A DNA stretch of 64,000 nucleotides from UBA4416 sp020846025 (GTDB lineage Bacteria > Bacteroidota > Bacteroidia > B-17B0 > Aurantibacillaceae). The position numbers were made by a program, and so were the translations under genes. The notes under the pieces are model-generated. The model searched no databases, was not told where the DNA came from, and saw only the letters and a program-made list of their open reading frames with translations. Each line of letters begins with the position of its first letter. Positions within the stretch are counted from its first letter, which is position 1. This document shows, piece by piece, positions 1-9,220 of the stretch. Where the stretch lies: contig CAUJDD010000015.1 in NCBI GenBank assembly GCA_963169295.1, positions 1 to 64,000 of the forward strand, read 5' to 3'.

Positions 1-300
1 GCTGTTAAGATAGATGCTCCAGAACTTCCATCATCACATAAAACTGTTTGAGAAGCTACAGCAGTTACTGTAGGAGATGGCATTGTACTAACTGAAACCG
101 TAGCTGTATTTGAACAGCCAGATTCAGTAGCTGTTACAGTATAAACAGTAGCTACGGTTGGAGAAACCGAAATAGTAGTTGTAGTAGAACCATCATTCCA
201 TAATACTGAAGTAGCAGTTGTACTTGCCGTTAAGATAGACGATCCAGAACCTCCACTACATAATACAGACTGAGAAGCCACAGCAGTTACTGTAGGAATT
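1..300 (-). repeat. Tandem Ig/SprB-like repeat units within the adhesin
   Basis: Two consecutive units of 74-75 codons can be aligned. The AVASQSVLC segment near 281 recurs as AVASQTVLC near 60, and the GSSILTA segment near 229 recurs as GASILTA near position 4. The DNA is clearly similar but not identical. The array continues off the left edge, so the copy number is unknown. Confidence 0.7.
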
Positions 301-3300
301 GGAGTTACATTTACAGTTACATAAGCACCGTTTGAGCAAGATGTATTTGTATTTGTAATTACAACAGAGTAATGAGTTGTAGCTGTAGGCGTATCGGTTG
401 CTGTTGAAGTTGTAGCAGCAAATCCAGTAGGATTTGACGACCAATTATAAGTATAAGAAGCATCAGAAACACCTTCAATTTTCACATTATCAATTGCCCA
501 ACCAAATCCCCAATCTGCATTATAATTAAAACGTACATATAATGTTGGGTTATTTGTATATGAGTTTAAACTGAAAGTTGCTAAGCTAAAACTTGTTGCA
601 GTACCTATATCAGTTGCACCTGGAGTAAAATCTTGGATCGTATTCCATGTAGTTCCATCAGTAGAGGCTTCAACTTTTACAGAGATATCATCAGAATAAT
701 AATTATAATAGTGATAAAAACTTAAAGTTAATGAACTCAATCCCATAGTATTCAATGCAGGAGATTGTAACAAAGTAGATGTTGTTCCTCCATTTCCTTG
801 GGCATCACTATCTGTTAAGTAAAACTGTGAAGCATCATTACTTGTTAAATTAGTTCCAACATTTGAAGATGTAAATGGACTATTTCTTAATGTCCAAGCT
901 GCTGCTGTAGGAGTACCACCTGTAGAGTTGTTGGTTGTAGTCCATGAATTAGTAACTGCATTAAAATCTTCGTTTAATAACACAACAGGTGCAGGATCAT
1001 TAGCTGTTGCAGATATTGTAACTGTACCCGAACCACATAATGCAGTAGGTGTAGCAACAACTGTTATACTAGTTGGAGCTTCTAATACAGAAACAGAACT
1101 TGTTGCATTAGTTGCACAACCAGAAACTGAATTAGAGGCTGCTACGTTGTAATTTAATACACCCGCATTAGTTGTATTTACATAAATTGTGTTAGCGTTA
1201 CCACCTGTATATGAAGTAGTAGCGGCGGCATCTGTATATAATCCTGTTATTGGAGTCCATTCATACGAATCGTAATCAGATACAGTAGATGTTACGCTTA
1301 AAGTAGCAATGCCTGAACCAGCACAAATCGAAGCCGGGCTATTAATTGTTAATACAGGAGGGGTAGTAACACTAGCTGTTAACATTGAGCGAGTTCCTTC
1401 ACATCCTGCCATAAATTTCCAATTATAGAAGAAATAATATGTTGTAGAAGTACCACTTATATAACCAGAAGTAATATTACCAACATTACCAATTGCATAC
1501 GGGAAACCACCTAATGCACTTTCTCTAATTAATGAAGGGCCAGATACAGCTATTAAACGATAGCCAGTACCAGGAACAACAGGGAAATTTAAAGCTACTG
1601 TATATGGCGTACCAACTGTACCTGTTGGAATGGCAACAGTTGCTGTTTGTAATACTGCGCCTAAATTATCGGTAAGATTAACCACTAAACTTCCACTTGT
1701 GCTAGTAGGAAATACATCAACAGAAGTTAATGTAAAAGATTTAGTTGCATCAAAAACTAAACCATAACTAGATGGAGTTGTATTAGAAGTTGCAGTTGGT
1801 GCAGTTCTTGCACCAGAACCTAAAACAGGTGCTCCCATAGCCGATACATAATAATTCGTAGTAGTGCTAATGGTAGGCGTTGTAAATAAAGTACCTGTAC
1901 CTATTGCAGTACCACCAGTTGCATTAGCATACCATTGTAGTGTTGCACCTACATCTGCTGTAGCAGATAAAGTAGTTGTACCTGTTCCACAACGAGTACT
2001 ATTAGTAGTAGTTAAAATATTAGGAGGTAAACAAGGAGTTGTAAATGCATATAATGGAGTCCAAATACTTTCAGTTCCACCACAATTAGATCTTACATAA
2101 ACTACATAATCAGTAGCTGGAGTTAATGAAGTGAAAGAATAACTCGTAGTTGATGTAGTAGCAGTTGGAACTGTAGTTGCGTCAGGAACCGATAACGGAG
2201 CAGGTCCATAATACACATCCCAAGCTGTTTCTGAACCACCTACAACCCATGTTGCGTTAGCAGTAGTTGGGGTAATTGCTGATACTGTTAATGAAGTTGG
2301 AACTGGGCAGTTAGCTAATGTTGTAAATGTAGTATTTGCCCAAGGGCTCACATCTACTCCACCACAATAAGACATTAGATAAACAGTATAATTTGTTAAA
2401 GGCGTTAATCCTGAAACTGTTACAGAAGTAGCAGGTGCAGTTACTGTACCAGTAGTAGCTAAACCAACTGTTCCGCTTCCAGCAGCTCCACTTGTACGTA
2501 CCTCATAAATATAAGCTGCAGGTGAACCAGTAACTGGTGCTGCCCAGGCAATATCAGAACCTGTAGTAGTAATATTAGTAGCCGTAATTGCAGTAGGTGC
2601 AAAACAACTTGCTACGTTAATATTATCTAAATCAACGAAATAATCACCAGTAACCCAAGTTGCAACAAAGCGAACAAATACACTTTGACCTGCATAACTT
2701 GATAATGAAAATGCTTTATTAGTCCATGCATTAGTAGTGATGGTATGAGTTGTATTATTAATAGTACCTATTGTGTTAAAAGTAGTACCACAATCGTTAC
2801 TTACTTGTACTTGAATATTACCCCAGTTTCCAGTTGGTACTCCACCATTTGGATAAGAACTGTAGTTTAATACTCTGTAATCAAAAGCAAAAGCTTCATT
2901 ACCAGTAAGAGTACCTAGTTTTAAAGTAGTTACAGTAGCTGTTGTTGTACTACTCCACATATTTTTATATAAACCATTAGTAGTTACACCATGCGAAGTA
3001 GCAAGTAACCACGAAGAGTTATTTGTCCAACCCGTAGGTATTGTTCCTGTTGCAAATCCTTCGGTATATGGGGCTGGAGTACCAGGAGTTGTGGTTCTAG
3101 TAACAAGTGGCATTGCATCGTTAGCTGGGTTAGCATCTGGCGATGCTAAAGTTGCATCTGCATTTACACTATACACTCCAATAGCAGACATATCGTAAGT
3201 ACTTGTAACAGTAACATTTTGAGTAGCATTTGCAGCTAAAGTACCCGTATTAATAGTTGTGGTAAAAGATTGAGGATTTGTTCCAGTAATATCAGTAATT

Positions 3301-4520
3301 AAAGTAGCGTTATTAACACTAAAATCTAAAACCGAAGAACCAGCATTTTTAATTTGAATTACAACTGGAATTGAAGAACCATAACAGCCAGTTGAACTTA
3401 CTGCTGGATTGGTCATCGTAACAACTTGTAAATCTGTAGGGATTGCTGCTGTACTAAAAGTACCAGTTGCATTGTATCCACTTGCAGTACCGGCTGAATT
3501 AGGAATGTGAGACCATATCGCATTATTCGTTCCATCAGAAGATTGTACACGAACTTGATAATTAGTAAGAATATTTAATCCTGTAAGTGTAACAGAATTT
3601 GTACTTACTGGATTACCAGAGAAATTTGTCCATGAACAAGTTCCAGGGATACGATATTGCACATTATATTGTGTAGCACCACTTGGAGCCGTCCAAGAAA
3701 TATCAGCACTATTTGATGTTATATTAGAAACAGCTGAAAATACACGCACAGGTGCTAAAGCTGGATTTACAGGTGTAGTCCATGTTAAAGTTAATCCATT
3801 TGTAGGCACAACTCCTGAATTGGCAGAATTGAAATACACTATACTTGAATTTGTAATTCCAGTTACTGCATCAGCCCAATTACAAGAACTTGGCGAACCA
3901 GTAACATCTAACAATAAATTATTTATATCGGTAGCCCAGTTAGAAGCAGTTGCTCCATTTGTTTTCCAACCAACTTGAGGGTAAGAGGAATTTGTACCAT
4001 GTGTCATTGTACCATACACAAAAGTAATAGCCCCTGTTGCGGTGTTTAATCGTACTTGAAAACTTAAAGACTCTCCTGTAGAAGCATATCTACGAGTGTT
4101 ATTCCATTCAATTACATGCTCTGTACCAACATACTCATAGTAAATACCACCACCTGCGTTTGGCGCATCCATATCAAGACTAAACGGCGCAAATGTTACT
4201 GCAGCGTTGGTATTTGAAGAACTAAGAGCTTGATTTGAATAATTATCAATAGAGGTTGGGGCGGTTGTAACATACAAAGCACATCTGCCATTTGCAGCCA
4301 CACGAATATTGTTATACGTTGTGCCACCTACTGTAAAACCTGTGGCTAATGCTTGGTTAGCAGCACCATCTTCGGTTGTAATGTTTAAGTTTGCACCAGT
4401 AGTACTAATAGAAGTATAAGTACCATTACTTACACTCAACGGATAATTGATAGCTAATTGCGCTTGTAAACTAACAACGAGCATTAGTAAACTTAGCAAG
4501 CTAAATAATCTTTTTTTCAT
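1..4520 (-). CDS. Giant multidomain surface adhesin, partial (C-terminus beyond left edge)
   Basis: Open frame of 1506 codons from the ATG at 4520 to the window edge without a stop. I checked the frame at several points along it and saw no frameshift. It begins with a signal peptide (MKKRLFSLLSLLMLVVSLQA). Recognisable modules, in order and approximate: an N-terminal lectin-like module of a kind common in Bacteroidota exoproteins (residues 25-230), a fibronectin III repeat (about 255-335), a CARDB-like stretch (365-465), a MAM/choice-of-anchor-like module (490-645), two more Fn3 repeats (645-825), an Ig-like repeat ending in TTNYYVSA (830-900), a second choice-of-anchor-like module (1165-1340), then tandem Ig/SprB-like repeats of 74-75 residues (from about 1395). 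No catalytic motif is visible. Expected to be exported and held on the cell surface, probably by T9SS, but the sorting domain would lie outside the window. The role in adhesion or gliding is inference from architecture. Confidence 0.85.
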   Translation of the reverse strand, partial: MKKRLFSLLSLLMLVVSLQAQLAINYPLSVSNGTYTSISTTGANLNITTEDGAANQALATGFTVGGTTYNNIRVAANGRCALYVTTAPTSIDNYSNQALSSSNTNAAVTFAPFSLDMDAPNAGGGIYYEYVGTEHVIEWNNTRRYASTGESLSFQVRLNTATGAITFVYGTMTHGTNSSYPQVGWKTNGATASNWATDINNLLLDVTGSPSSCNWADAVTGITNSSIVYFNSANSGVVPTNGLTLTWTTPVNPALAPVRVFSAVSNITSNSADISWTAPSGATQYNVQYRIPGTCSWTNFSGNPVSTNSVTLTGLNILTNYQVRVQSSDGTNNAIWSHIPNSAGTASGYNATGTFSTAAIPTDLQVVTMTNPAVSSTGCYGSSIPVVIQIKNAGSSVLDFSVNNATLITDITGTNPQSFTTTINTGTLAANATQNVTVTSTYDMSAIGVYSVNADATLASPDANPANDAMPLVTRTTTPGTPAPYTEGFATGTIPTGWTNNSSWLLATSHGVTTNGLYKNMWSSTTTATVTTLKLGTLTGNEAFAFDYRVLNYSSYPNGGVPTGNWGNIQVQVSNDCGTTFNTIGTINNTTHTITTNAWTNKAFSLSSYAGQSVFVRFVATWVTGDYFVDLDNINVASCFAPTAITATNITTTGSDIAWAAPVTGSPAAYIYEVRTSGAAGSGTVGLATTGTVTAPATSVTVSGLTPLTNYTVYLMSYCGGVDVSPWANTTFTTLANCPVPTSLTVSAITPTTANATWVVGGSETAWDVYYGPAPLSVPDATTVPTATTSTTSYSFTSLTPATDYVVYVRSNCGGTESIWTPLYAFTTPCLPPNILTTTNSTRCGTGTTTLSATADVGATLQWYANATGGTAIGTGTLFTTPTISTTTNYYVSAMGAPVLGSGARTAPTATSNTTPSSYGLVFDATKSFTLTSVDVFPTSTSGSLVVNLTDNLGAVLQTATVAIPTGTVGTPYTVALNFPVVPGTGYRLIAVSGPSLIRESALGGFPYAIGNVGNITSGYISGTSTTYYFFYNWKFMAGCEGTRSMLTASVTTPPVLTINSPASICAGSGIATLSVTSTVSDYDSYEWTPITGLYTDAAATTSYTGGNANTIYVNTTNAGVLNYNVAASNSVSGCATNATSSVSVLEAPTSITVVATPTALCGSGTVTISATANDPAPVVLLNEDFNAVTNSWTTTNNSTGGTPTAAAWTLRNSPFTSSNVGTNLTSNDASQFYLTDSDAQGNGGTTSTLLQSPALNTMGLSSLTLSFYHYYNYYSDDISVKVEASTDGTTWNTIQDFTPGATDIGTATSFSLATFSLNSYTNNPTLYVRFNYNADWGFGWAIDNVKIEGVSDASYTYNWSSNPTGFAATTSTATDTPTATTHYSVVITNTNTSCSNGAYVTVNVTPIPTVTAVASQSVLCSGGSGSSILTASTTATSVLWNDGSTTTTISVSPTVATVYTVTATESGCSNTATVSVSTMPSPTVTAVASQTVLCDDGSSGASILT

Positions 4521-4546
4521 GTTTATTGGTTTTTAAATTTGAGCGC

Positions 4547-4580
4547 CAAATTTAGGGAATTTTTATGGTGGTTTTACAAA
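4547..4580 (-). promoter_or_regulatory. Bacteroidota-type promoter of the adhesin gene
   Basis: On the minus strand TTTG (4577-4580) is followed after 22 bp by TAAATTTG (4547-4554), matching the TTTG / TAnnTTTG consensus of the Bacteroidota primary sigma factor with a spacer at the long end. The adhesin ATG lies 27 bp further on. The -7 box is also one arm of an 8-bp perfect inverted repeat (4534-4541 with 4547-4554). Confidence 0.6.
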
Positions 4581-4653
4581 AAATCGCCATATTTGTTGAT
4601 AAATCATATAAATTAACTTTTTTTAAACCTCTAAATACTTTTAAGTATCTGAT

Positions 4654-5013
4654 ATGGAAATAGATAATATTATCAACTATTGTTTAAAAAAAGAATTTGT
4701 AGAAGAGTGTCTGCCTTTTGATAAAGATACCTTGGTTTTTAAAGTAAAAGGTAAAATGTTTCTTTTGGTATCGCTGGAAACACTGCCATTACAGATTAAT
4801 GTAAAATGCCAGCCAGAAAAAGCAATTGAATTACGTGAACAATATCCTGATATTTTACCTGGCTACCACATGAACAAAAAACATTGGAATACGATTATTT
4901 GTTCACACGCCTTATCAGACAAACAAATACTCAATTGGATTGATGATAGTTACCATTTAGTAGTAAAAAGTTTACCTCAAAAAACTCAAGCCGAGTTTAA
5001 ATTTTTAAAATAA
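4654..5013 (+). CDS. MmcQ/YjbR family protein
   Basis: A 119-residue protein of the MmcQ/YjbR (CyaY-like fold) family. Typical features are the N-terminal CLKKEFVEECLPFDKDTLVF segment, the central FKVKGKMFLL strand, the PGYHMNKKHWNTI motif, and the C-terminal helix beginning LSDKQILNWIDDSYHLVV. The length matches the family, which is found widely in bacteria. A DNA-binding role has been proposed for the fold but the biochemical function is not settled. No signal peptide, so cytoplasmic. It is transcribed divergently from the adhesin and converges on the SpoIID-domain gene, leaving only 1 bp between the two stop codons. Confidence 0.85.
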   Translation: MEIDNIINYCLKKEFVEECLPFDKDTLVFKVKGKMFLLVSLETLPLQINVKCQPEKAIELREQYPDILPGYHMNKKHWNTIICSHALSDKQILNWIDDSYHLVVKSLPQKTQAEFKFLK

Positions 5014-5014
5014 T

Positions 5015-6274
5015 TTACTCGTCCTTAAAAAAATTAAGCTTGTGTAAATCTATCAATTGTGTTTTTTGATAATAGAAATTTATAACTTCTGGATATTTAT
5101 AACCTAATTTTGCCATTTTCATTGCACCTTCTTGACACATTCCTACTCCGTGCCCAAACCCTCTTCCTTTAAACAATAAACTATCGCCTTGTGGATAGAT
5201 GCTAAAGAAAGTTGATTTTAGTTGTAAATCAGTTCTTACATTTTTTAATGGAACTTTTATATTATTGGATTCTAAGTAGGCTTTTCGGGTTTCTTGCTTA
5301 AAGGTTAGCGCAGCCCATCGAGCATTAGAGTCTTGAATTGGGAAATTATGTTTTAACTTTAAATACGACAGCCAATCTTCTTTCGACATTTTTCTTTCCC
5401 ATTTTGCATTAGGCATCTTAATGCTAAAAGTATCGTTCACGCTTCGTAAATATGAAACTTTACTTCCCCACACATCTTCAGAATTTGCTGTTTGTCCACC
5501 ACTGTTACTATGAAAAGTAGCATTTATTAAACTTAAGTTATCATCAACCACTACTTTACCTTTAGTAACGTTTACAGCTTTCATGATTTCTAACTCGGTT
5601 GTTTTTCCAAAGTAAACTTGGCAATGTGTATGATCACATAAATTAAAAGTTTCTGCACTATGTTTTTGCAAATTAGCTAATGCAAAAGTTCGAGCTAAAA
5701 TTGCTTGAACTTTATAAAATTCTTGAGGTGATCTTCTGCCCGACTCTGCCTGTACAACTCCAGCAATATAATTATCTAACGAAATATCATTTATACATTT
5801 TAGCTCACCTAATTCGGCTGTAACAACTAAATTTCCTTCGTAAAAACGTGGTTTTCTATCAGGTAAAAGCAATTTCATTCTAAAAGTTCTTTCCGTTTCG
5901 GCACTCGAAATTTTTACTTTTTTAAACTTACCTATTACATTTTCAAATGTTTTTACTTCAACTGAGTCATTCACTAAACTTAATTTAATTAATGAGGTTG
6001 TTTTGGTATTAGCAATCTCCATTCCATTTCCCCACACGCTATACGCACCTATTTCGGCACTAATAGTAAAGGATTGGATTTTTACTTGCGAAAAAATTCT
6101 AATATTAACCACCTCATCAGCATGAAATTTCTTATAACTACTTAAGCGTTTATTTGTTGCTGTTTTATTTTCTTTTTTAACAGGTTCATTACTTCCAGCC
6201 ACAAAACCATCTAATCGCCAACTTGCAAATAAAAACACTAATGATATTATGACTATAATTTTATTGATGAGCAT
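5015..6274 (-). CDS. SpoIID/LytB domain protein
   Basis: 419 residues with an N-terminal hydrophobic signal or anchor (IIVIISLVFLFAS) followed by a SpoIID/LytB domain. The conserved LDNYIAGVVQAESG core, the ILARTFAL helix, the NATFHSNSGGQTANSEDVWG segment and the closing GRGFGHGVGMCQEGAMKMA motif are all present. In Bacillus SpoIID is a lytic transglycosylase acting on denuded glycans, and LytB is an amidase enhancer, so a periplasmic peptidoglycan role is likely. It is the last gene of a four-gene run (surE, small membrane protein, lpxB, this gene), and its start overlaps the end of lpxB by 14 bp, which suggests translational coupling. The link to lipid A synthesis is positional only. Confidence 0.85.
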   Translation of the reverse strand: MLINKIIVIISLVFLFASWRLDGFVAGSNEPVKKENKTATNKRLSSYKKFHADEVVNIRIFSQVKIQSFTISAEIGAYSVWGNGMEIANTKTTSLIKLSLVNDSVEVKTFENVIGKFKKVKISSAETERTFRMKLLLPDRKPRFYEGNLVVTAELGELKCINDISLDNYIAGVVQAESGRRSPQEFYKVQAILARTFALANLQKHSAETFNLCDHTHCQVYFGKTTELEIMKAVNVTKGKVVVDDNLSLINATFHSNSGGQTANSEDVWGSKVSYLRSVNDTFSIKMPNAKWERKMSKEDWLSYLKLKHNFPIQDSNARWAALTFKQETRKAYLESNNIKVPLKNVRTDLQLKSTFFSIYPQGDSLLFKGRGFGHGVGMCQEGAMKMAKLGYKYPEVINFYYQKTQLIDLHKLNFFKDE

Positions 6275-7391
6275 TAAGATGATGGTATATTAACTGAGCA
6301 ACTTTTTTTGATGCACCACTATTTCCAAGTAATTCTATGAGTTGATGATATTCTGACAGCATTTTTTCTCTAACATCTCCAGATAAGATGAGTTGCAACT
6401 CTTGTTTTAAATTCTGTTCGTTTAAATCGCTTTGTATTAACTCTTTTACAACTGGTTTATCCATTATTAAATTAGGTAATGAAATATATTTCACTCTATT
6501 TCCTACTACCATTCTTGCAATGGCATAAGAAACAGCGCCGCCTTTGTAACACACCACTTGAGGCAGTTTAAATAAAGCGCTTTCTAAAGTAGAAGTACCA
6601 GATTTAATAATTCCAGCATGAGCTAAGTTAAGCAAAGCATAGGTTTGATTAAATACAACTTTTATATTTTTATCAATCGCTTTCTGATAGGCTTCTTTAG
6701 ATAAATTAGTAGTACCAGCAATCACAAATTGATAGGCTTTAAACTCATCAACAACACCCAGCATAATAGAAAACATTTTTTCAATTTCTTGTTTTCTACT
6801 TCCAGGTAAAACGGCAATAATTGGTCGGTTATCTAATTGATTTGTTTTTATAAAATCTTCTTTTGAGGGTAAAGTAGATTTTTGTTGTTCAATTGCATCT
6901 AAAAGAGGATGTCCCACATAATCAACTACACAGTTATGTTTTTTATACACCTCCACTTCAAAAGGTAGAATAACAAACATTTTTTCTACGCTACGTTTAA
7001 TAATCTCTACTCTGTTTTCCTTCCAAGCCCAAATAGTTGGCGATATATAATACAACACTCTTATACCCTGCTGTTTTGCCCAATCTGCAATTCTTAGGTT
7101 AAAGCCAGGATAATCTACCAATATTAATACATCTGGATTATACTCTAAAATATCTTGTTTACAAAAAGCAATATTTTTAAAAATAGTTCGAATATTTTTA
7201 GCAACCTCCACAAATCCCATAAATGCTAAATCCTTAATATGCTTACGTGGTTTTTGATGTGTAACAGCCTCCATTAAATCGCCACCCCAAAATCTAAACT
7301 GTATGGTATTATCAACAGCAAGTAATTCACGCATCATGTTTGAGGCATGTAAATCGCCCGAAGGCTCTCCAGCTATCACATAATATTTCAT
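6261..7391 (-). CDS. lpxB: Lipid-A-disaccharide synthase LpxB
   Basis: 376 residues, the usual length for LpxB, a GT19-family glycosyltransferase that joins UDP-2,3-diacylglucosamine and lipid X into the lipid A disaccharide at the inner membrane. Visible signatures are the N-terminal YYVIAGEPSGDLHASNMM motif, VDYPGFNLRIA, the YYISPTIWAWKENR segment, VGHPLLD, the LPGSRKQEI loop and the donor-site SGTSTLESAL. It implies an LPS-type outer membrane. It sits 2 bp downstream of a small membrane protein gene and overlaps the SpoIID-domain gene by 14 bp, so it is surely in one transcript with them. Confidence 0.96.
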   Translation of the reverse strand: MKYYVIAGEPSGDLHASNMMRELLAVDNTIQFRFWGGDLMEAVTHQKPRKHIKDLAFMGFVEVAKNIRTIFKNIAFCKQDILEYNPDVLILVDYPGFNLRIADWAKQQGIRVLYYISPTIWAWKENRVEIIKRSVEKMFVILPFEVEVYKKHNCVVDYVGHPLLDAIEQQKSTLPSKEDFIKTNQLDNRPIIAVLPGSRKQEIEKMFSIMLGVVDEFKAYQFVIAGTTNLSKEAYQKAIDKNIKVVFNQTYALLNLAHAGIIKSGTSTLESALFKLPQVVCYKGGAVSYAIARMVVGNRVKYISLPNLIMDKPVVKELIQSDLNEQNLKQELQLILSGDVREKMLSEYHQLIELLGNSGASKKVAQLIYHHLNAHQ

Positions 7392-7393
7392 TT

Positions 7394-7687
7394 TTATAAT
7401 AACGAAATATAAAATACTAGACCCACGTATAAAAAACTAGCATAGATGAGTCCTTTACCAAAATCAAAAATCTTTTTATTAAGGGACAAATAAAACACCA
7501 ACATATTAGCAATAACACAGGCTATAGATACTTCTTGTAACATATTTCCTGCTTTTAGATATCGAATATATCCATAAGGAAAATTTAATTGTTCGTACTT
7601 AAATAGCCAAAAACACATAAAACAAAATGCTGGAAATAAAACCCCAAACAAAAAACCAATCCATTTCTTATCTATTTTTTCAATCAT
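7394..7687 (-). CDS. Small conserved-looking membrane protein of unknown function
   Basis: A 97-residue protein I do not recognise. It starts with a charged MIEKIDKKW segment and has three hydrophobic stretches, at roughly residues 10-28, 50-67 and 76-96, so it is predicted to be an inner membrane protein with three spans. It lies between surE (4-bp gap) and lpxB (2-bp gap), which makes co-transcription nearly certain and makes it a real gene despite its size. Proximity to lpxB suggests, but does not show, an envelope role. Confidence 0.75.
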   Translation of the reverse strand: MIEKIDKKWIGFLFGVLFPAFCFMCFWLFKYEQLNFPYGYIRYLKAGNMLQEVSIACVIANMLVFYLSLNKKIFDFGKGLIYASFLYVGLVFYISLL

Positions 7688-7691
7688 TTTT

Positions 7692-8462
7692 TTAAAGTAT
7701 GTTTTGTAAATGTGGAATTACTTGATGCGCAGTTAAATCATGCATCGTTGGCACAACCGATACGTAACCATTTTGCAATGCCCACTCATCTGTATCTTTT
7801 GATTCAGGCTCAAAATTCACAAACTTACCCGTAAGCCAATAATATGATCTTCCATGTGGATCTTTACGTTCTTCAAAATCTTCCACCCATCCAGCCTTTG
7901 CCTGACGACACACTTTTAACCCATTTATTTCATCTGCTTTTAACTTAGGAAAATTAACGTTTAAACATACGCCTTTGGGTAATGGTTCTGTGAGAGTTGA
8001 ACTAATTATTTTTTCTATAAATGGTGTAGTGGCCGAAAAATCAGCATTAATATCGTAATCGCATAAACTAAAACCAACCGAAGATGCCCCTTCTAAACTT
8101 CCTTCAATTGCTGCACTCATAGTTCCAGAATAGATGACATTAATAGAACTGTTACTACCATGATTAATGCCTGATAAAATTAAATTAGGTTTATTAGGTA
8201 ATATTTTATGAATAGCCATTTTCACACAATCTACAGGTGTGCCAGTACAACTATACTCTTCCACAATACCAGTGTGATAATTTGTTTTCTGAATTCGAAT
8301 AGATGAATTAATGGTAATAGCATGTCCCATACCCGACTGAGGTTTATCCGGAGCTATCACATACACATCGCCGTATTGTTTGGCTATATTAGAAAGATGC
8401 AAGATGCCTGGTGCACTCACACCATCGTCGTTTGTAACTAGTATGATTGGTTTTTGTTGCAT
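7692..8462 (-). CDS. surE: 5'/3'-nucleotidase SurE
   Basis: 256 residues. It carries the SurE metal site motif LVTNDDGVSAPGI near the N-terminus, followed by VIAPDKPQSGMGHAIT, the YSCTGTPVDCVK segment and the LSGINHGSNSSINVIYSGT signature. SurE is a metal-dependent phosphatase that removes phosphate from nucleoside 5'- and 3'-monophosphates and has been linked to stationary-phase survival. The length is typical and there is no signal peptide. It is the first gene of the surE/membrane protein/lpxB/SpoIID operon and is divergent from ridA, with 137 bp between them. Confidence 0.96.
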   Translation of the reverse strand: MQQKPIILVTNDDGVSAPGILHLSNIAKQYGDVYVIAPDKPQSGMGHAITINSSIRIQKTNYHTGIVEEYSCTGTPVDCVKMAIHKILPNKPNLILSGINHGSNSSINVIYSGTMSAAIEGSLEGASSVGFSLCDYDINADFSATTPFIEKIISSTLTEPLPKGVCLNVNFPKLKADEINGLKVCRQAKAGWVEDFEERKDPHGRSYYWLTGKFVNFEPESKDTDEWALQNGYVSVVPTMHDLTAHQVIPHLQNIL

Positions 8463-8570
8463 TAGCTTGTAAAACTATTGAAATATTATGGCTTTTCATG
8501 TAATTATGTAGGTATTTTACTAAAATTAGCCTGTTAATTGATGTTTTTTAGCCAAATAAACATTTTTTAT

Positions 8571-8578
8571 TACTTTTG
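8571..8578 (+). promoter_or_regulatory. -7 promoter element upstream of ridA
   Basis: TACTTTTG matches TAnnTTTG exactly and lies 21 bp before the ridA ATG. I see no matching TTTG element at the expected distance upstream, so only this half is supported. Confidence 0.45.
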
Positions 8579-8599
8579 TTTTACTAACTAAATAACATT

Positions 8600-8980
8600 A
8601 TGAAAAAAATTATTAATACTACAAATGCTCCAGCTCCAATTGGCCCCTACAATCAAGCTGTGCAAGTTGGTGATAGCGTGTATGTTTCTGGAACTATTGC
8701 AATGGATTTAGCCTCAAAACAACTTATTAAAACCAATATTAGAGAGGAAACCAAAATTGTAATGGATTATATTGGCGAAGTGCTTAAAGAGGCTGGTTTA
8801 TCTTATGATAATATTGTGAAAACCACTATTTTTTTGGCTGATATAAACAACTTTGTGCAAGTAAACGAAGTTTATAGCGCGTATTTTAAAACAGATTTCC
8901 CTGCTCGTGCCACAATTCAAGCAGATAGATTACCTAAAGATGCTAATGTGGAAATTAGTGTTGAGGCAAAAGTGTTTTAA
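8600..8980 (+). CDS. ridA: RidA family reactive intermediate deaminase
   Basis: 126 residues, the full length of the YjgF/YER057c/UK114 family. Members hydrolyse reactive enamine/imine intermediates (for example 2-aminoacrylate) made by PLP enzymes. Key features are the N-terminal APAPIGPYNQAVQVGD segment, VYVSGTIAMD, and the C-terminal PARATIQADRLPKDANVEI motif, which contains the active-site arginine and the conserved glutamate. Single-gene transcript by context: divergent from surE and followed by its own terminator. The start fits the family N-terminus. Confidence 0.94.
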   Translation: MKKIINTTNAPAPIGPYNQAVQVGDSVYVSGTIAMDLASKQLIKTNIREETKIVMDYIGEVLKEAGLSYDNIVKTTIFLADINNFVQVNEVYSAYFKTDFPARATIQADRLPKDANVEISVEAKVF

Positions 8981-9010
8981 TAACATATTATTCTAATTTT
9001 TATAAATCTT

Positions 9011-9053
9011 AAAGGATTTTTGAGCGTTTTTAAATACTTTCAAAAATCCTTTT
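9011..9053 (+). terminator. Intrinsic terminator after ridA
   Basis: Inverted repeat AAAGGATTTTTGA (9011-9023) and TCAAAAATCCTTT (9040-9052) with a 16-nt loop, followed by a T-rich run. Confidence 0.7.
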
Positions 9054-9220
9054 TGTTTTTGGAGATTTTCTGAAAAATCACCTTAAAAAATCAGTTCAAA
9101 CTCAAAAAATAGAGGTTTATAGAAGAAAAATAAGGATTTAACGAAAAAAAATTATCAAAAATAGTTGCTTATTTGTTTTTTTGTTTTAACTTTACTTTAC
9201 GTATTAAAATTTAAAAAAAC

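Noticed and set aside
1..300. CRISPR-like regular repeats at the left edge
   Set aside because: Units are about 222-225 bp, protein-coding and diverged, with no short repeat-spacer pattern.
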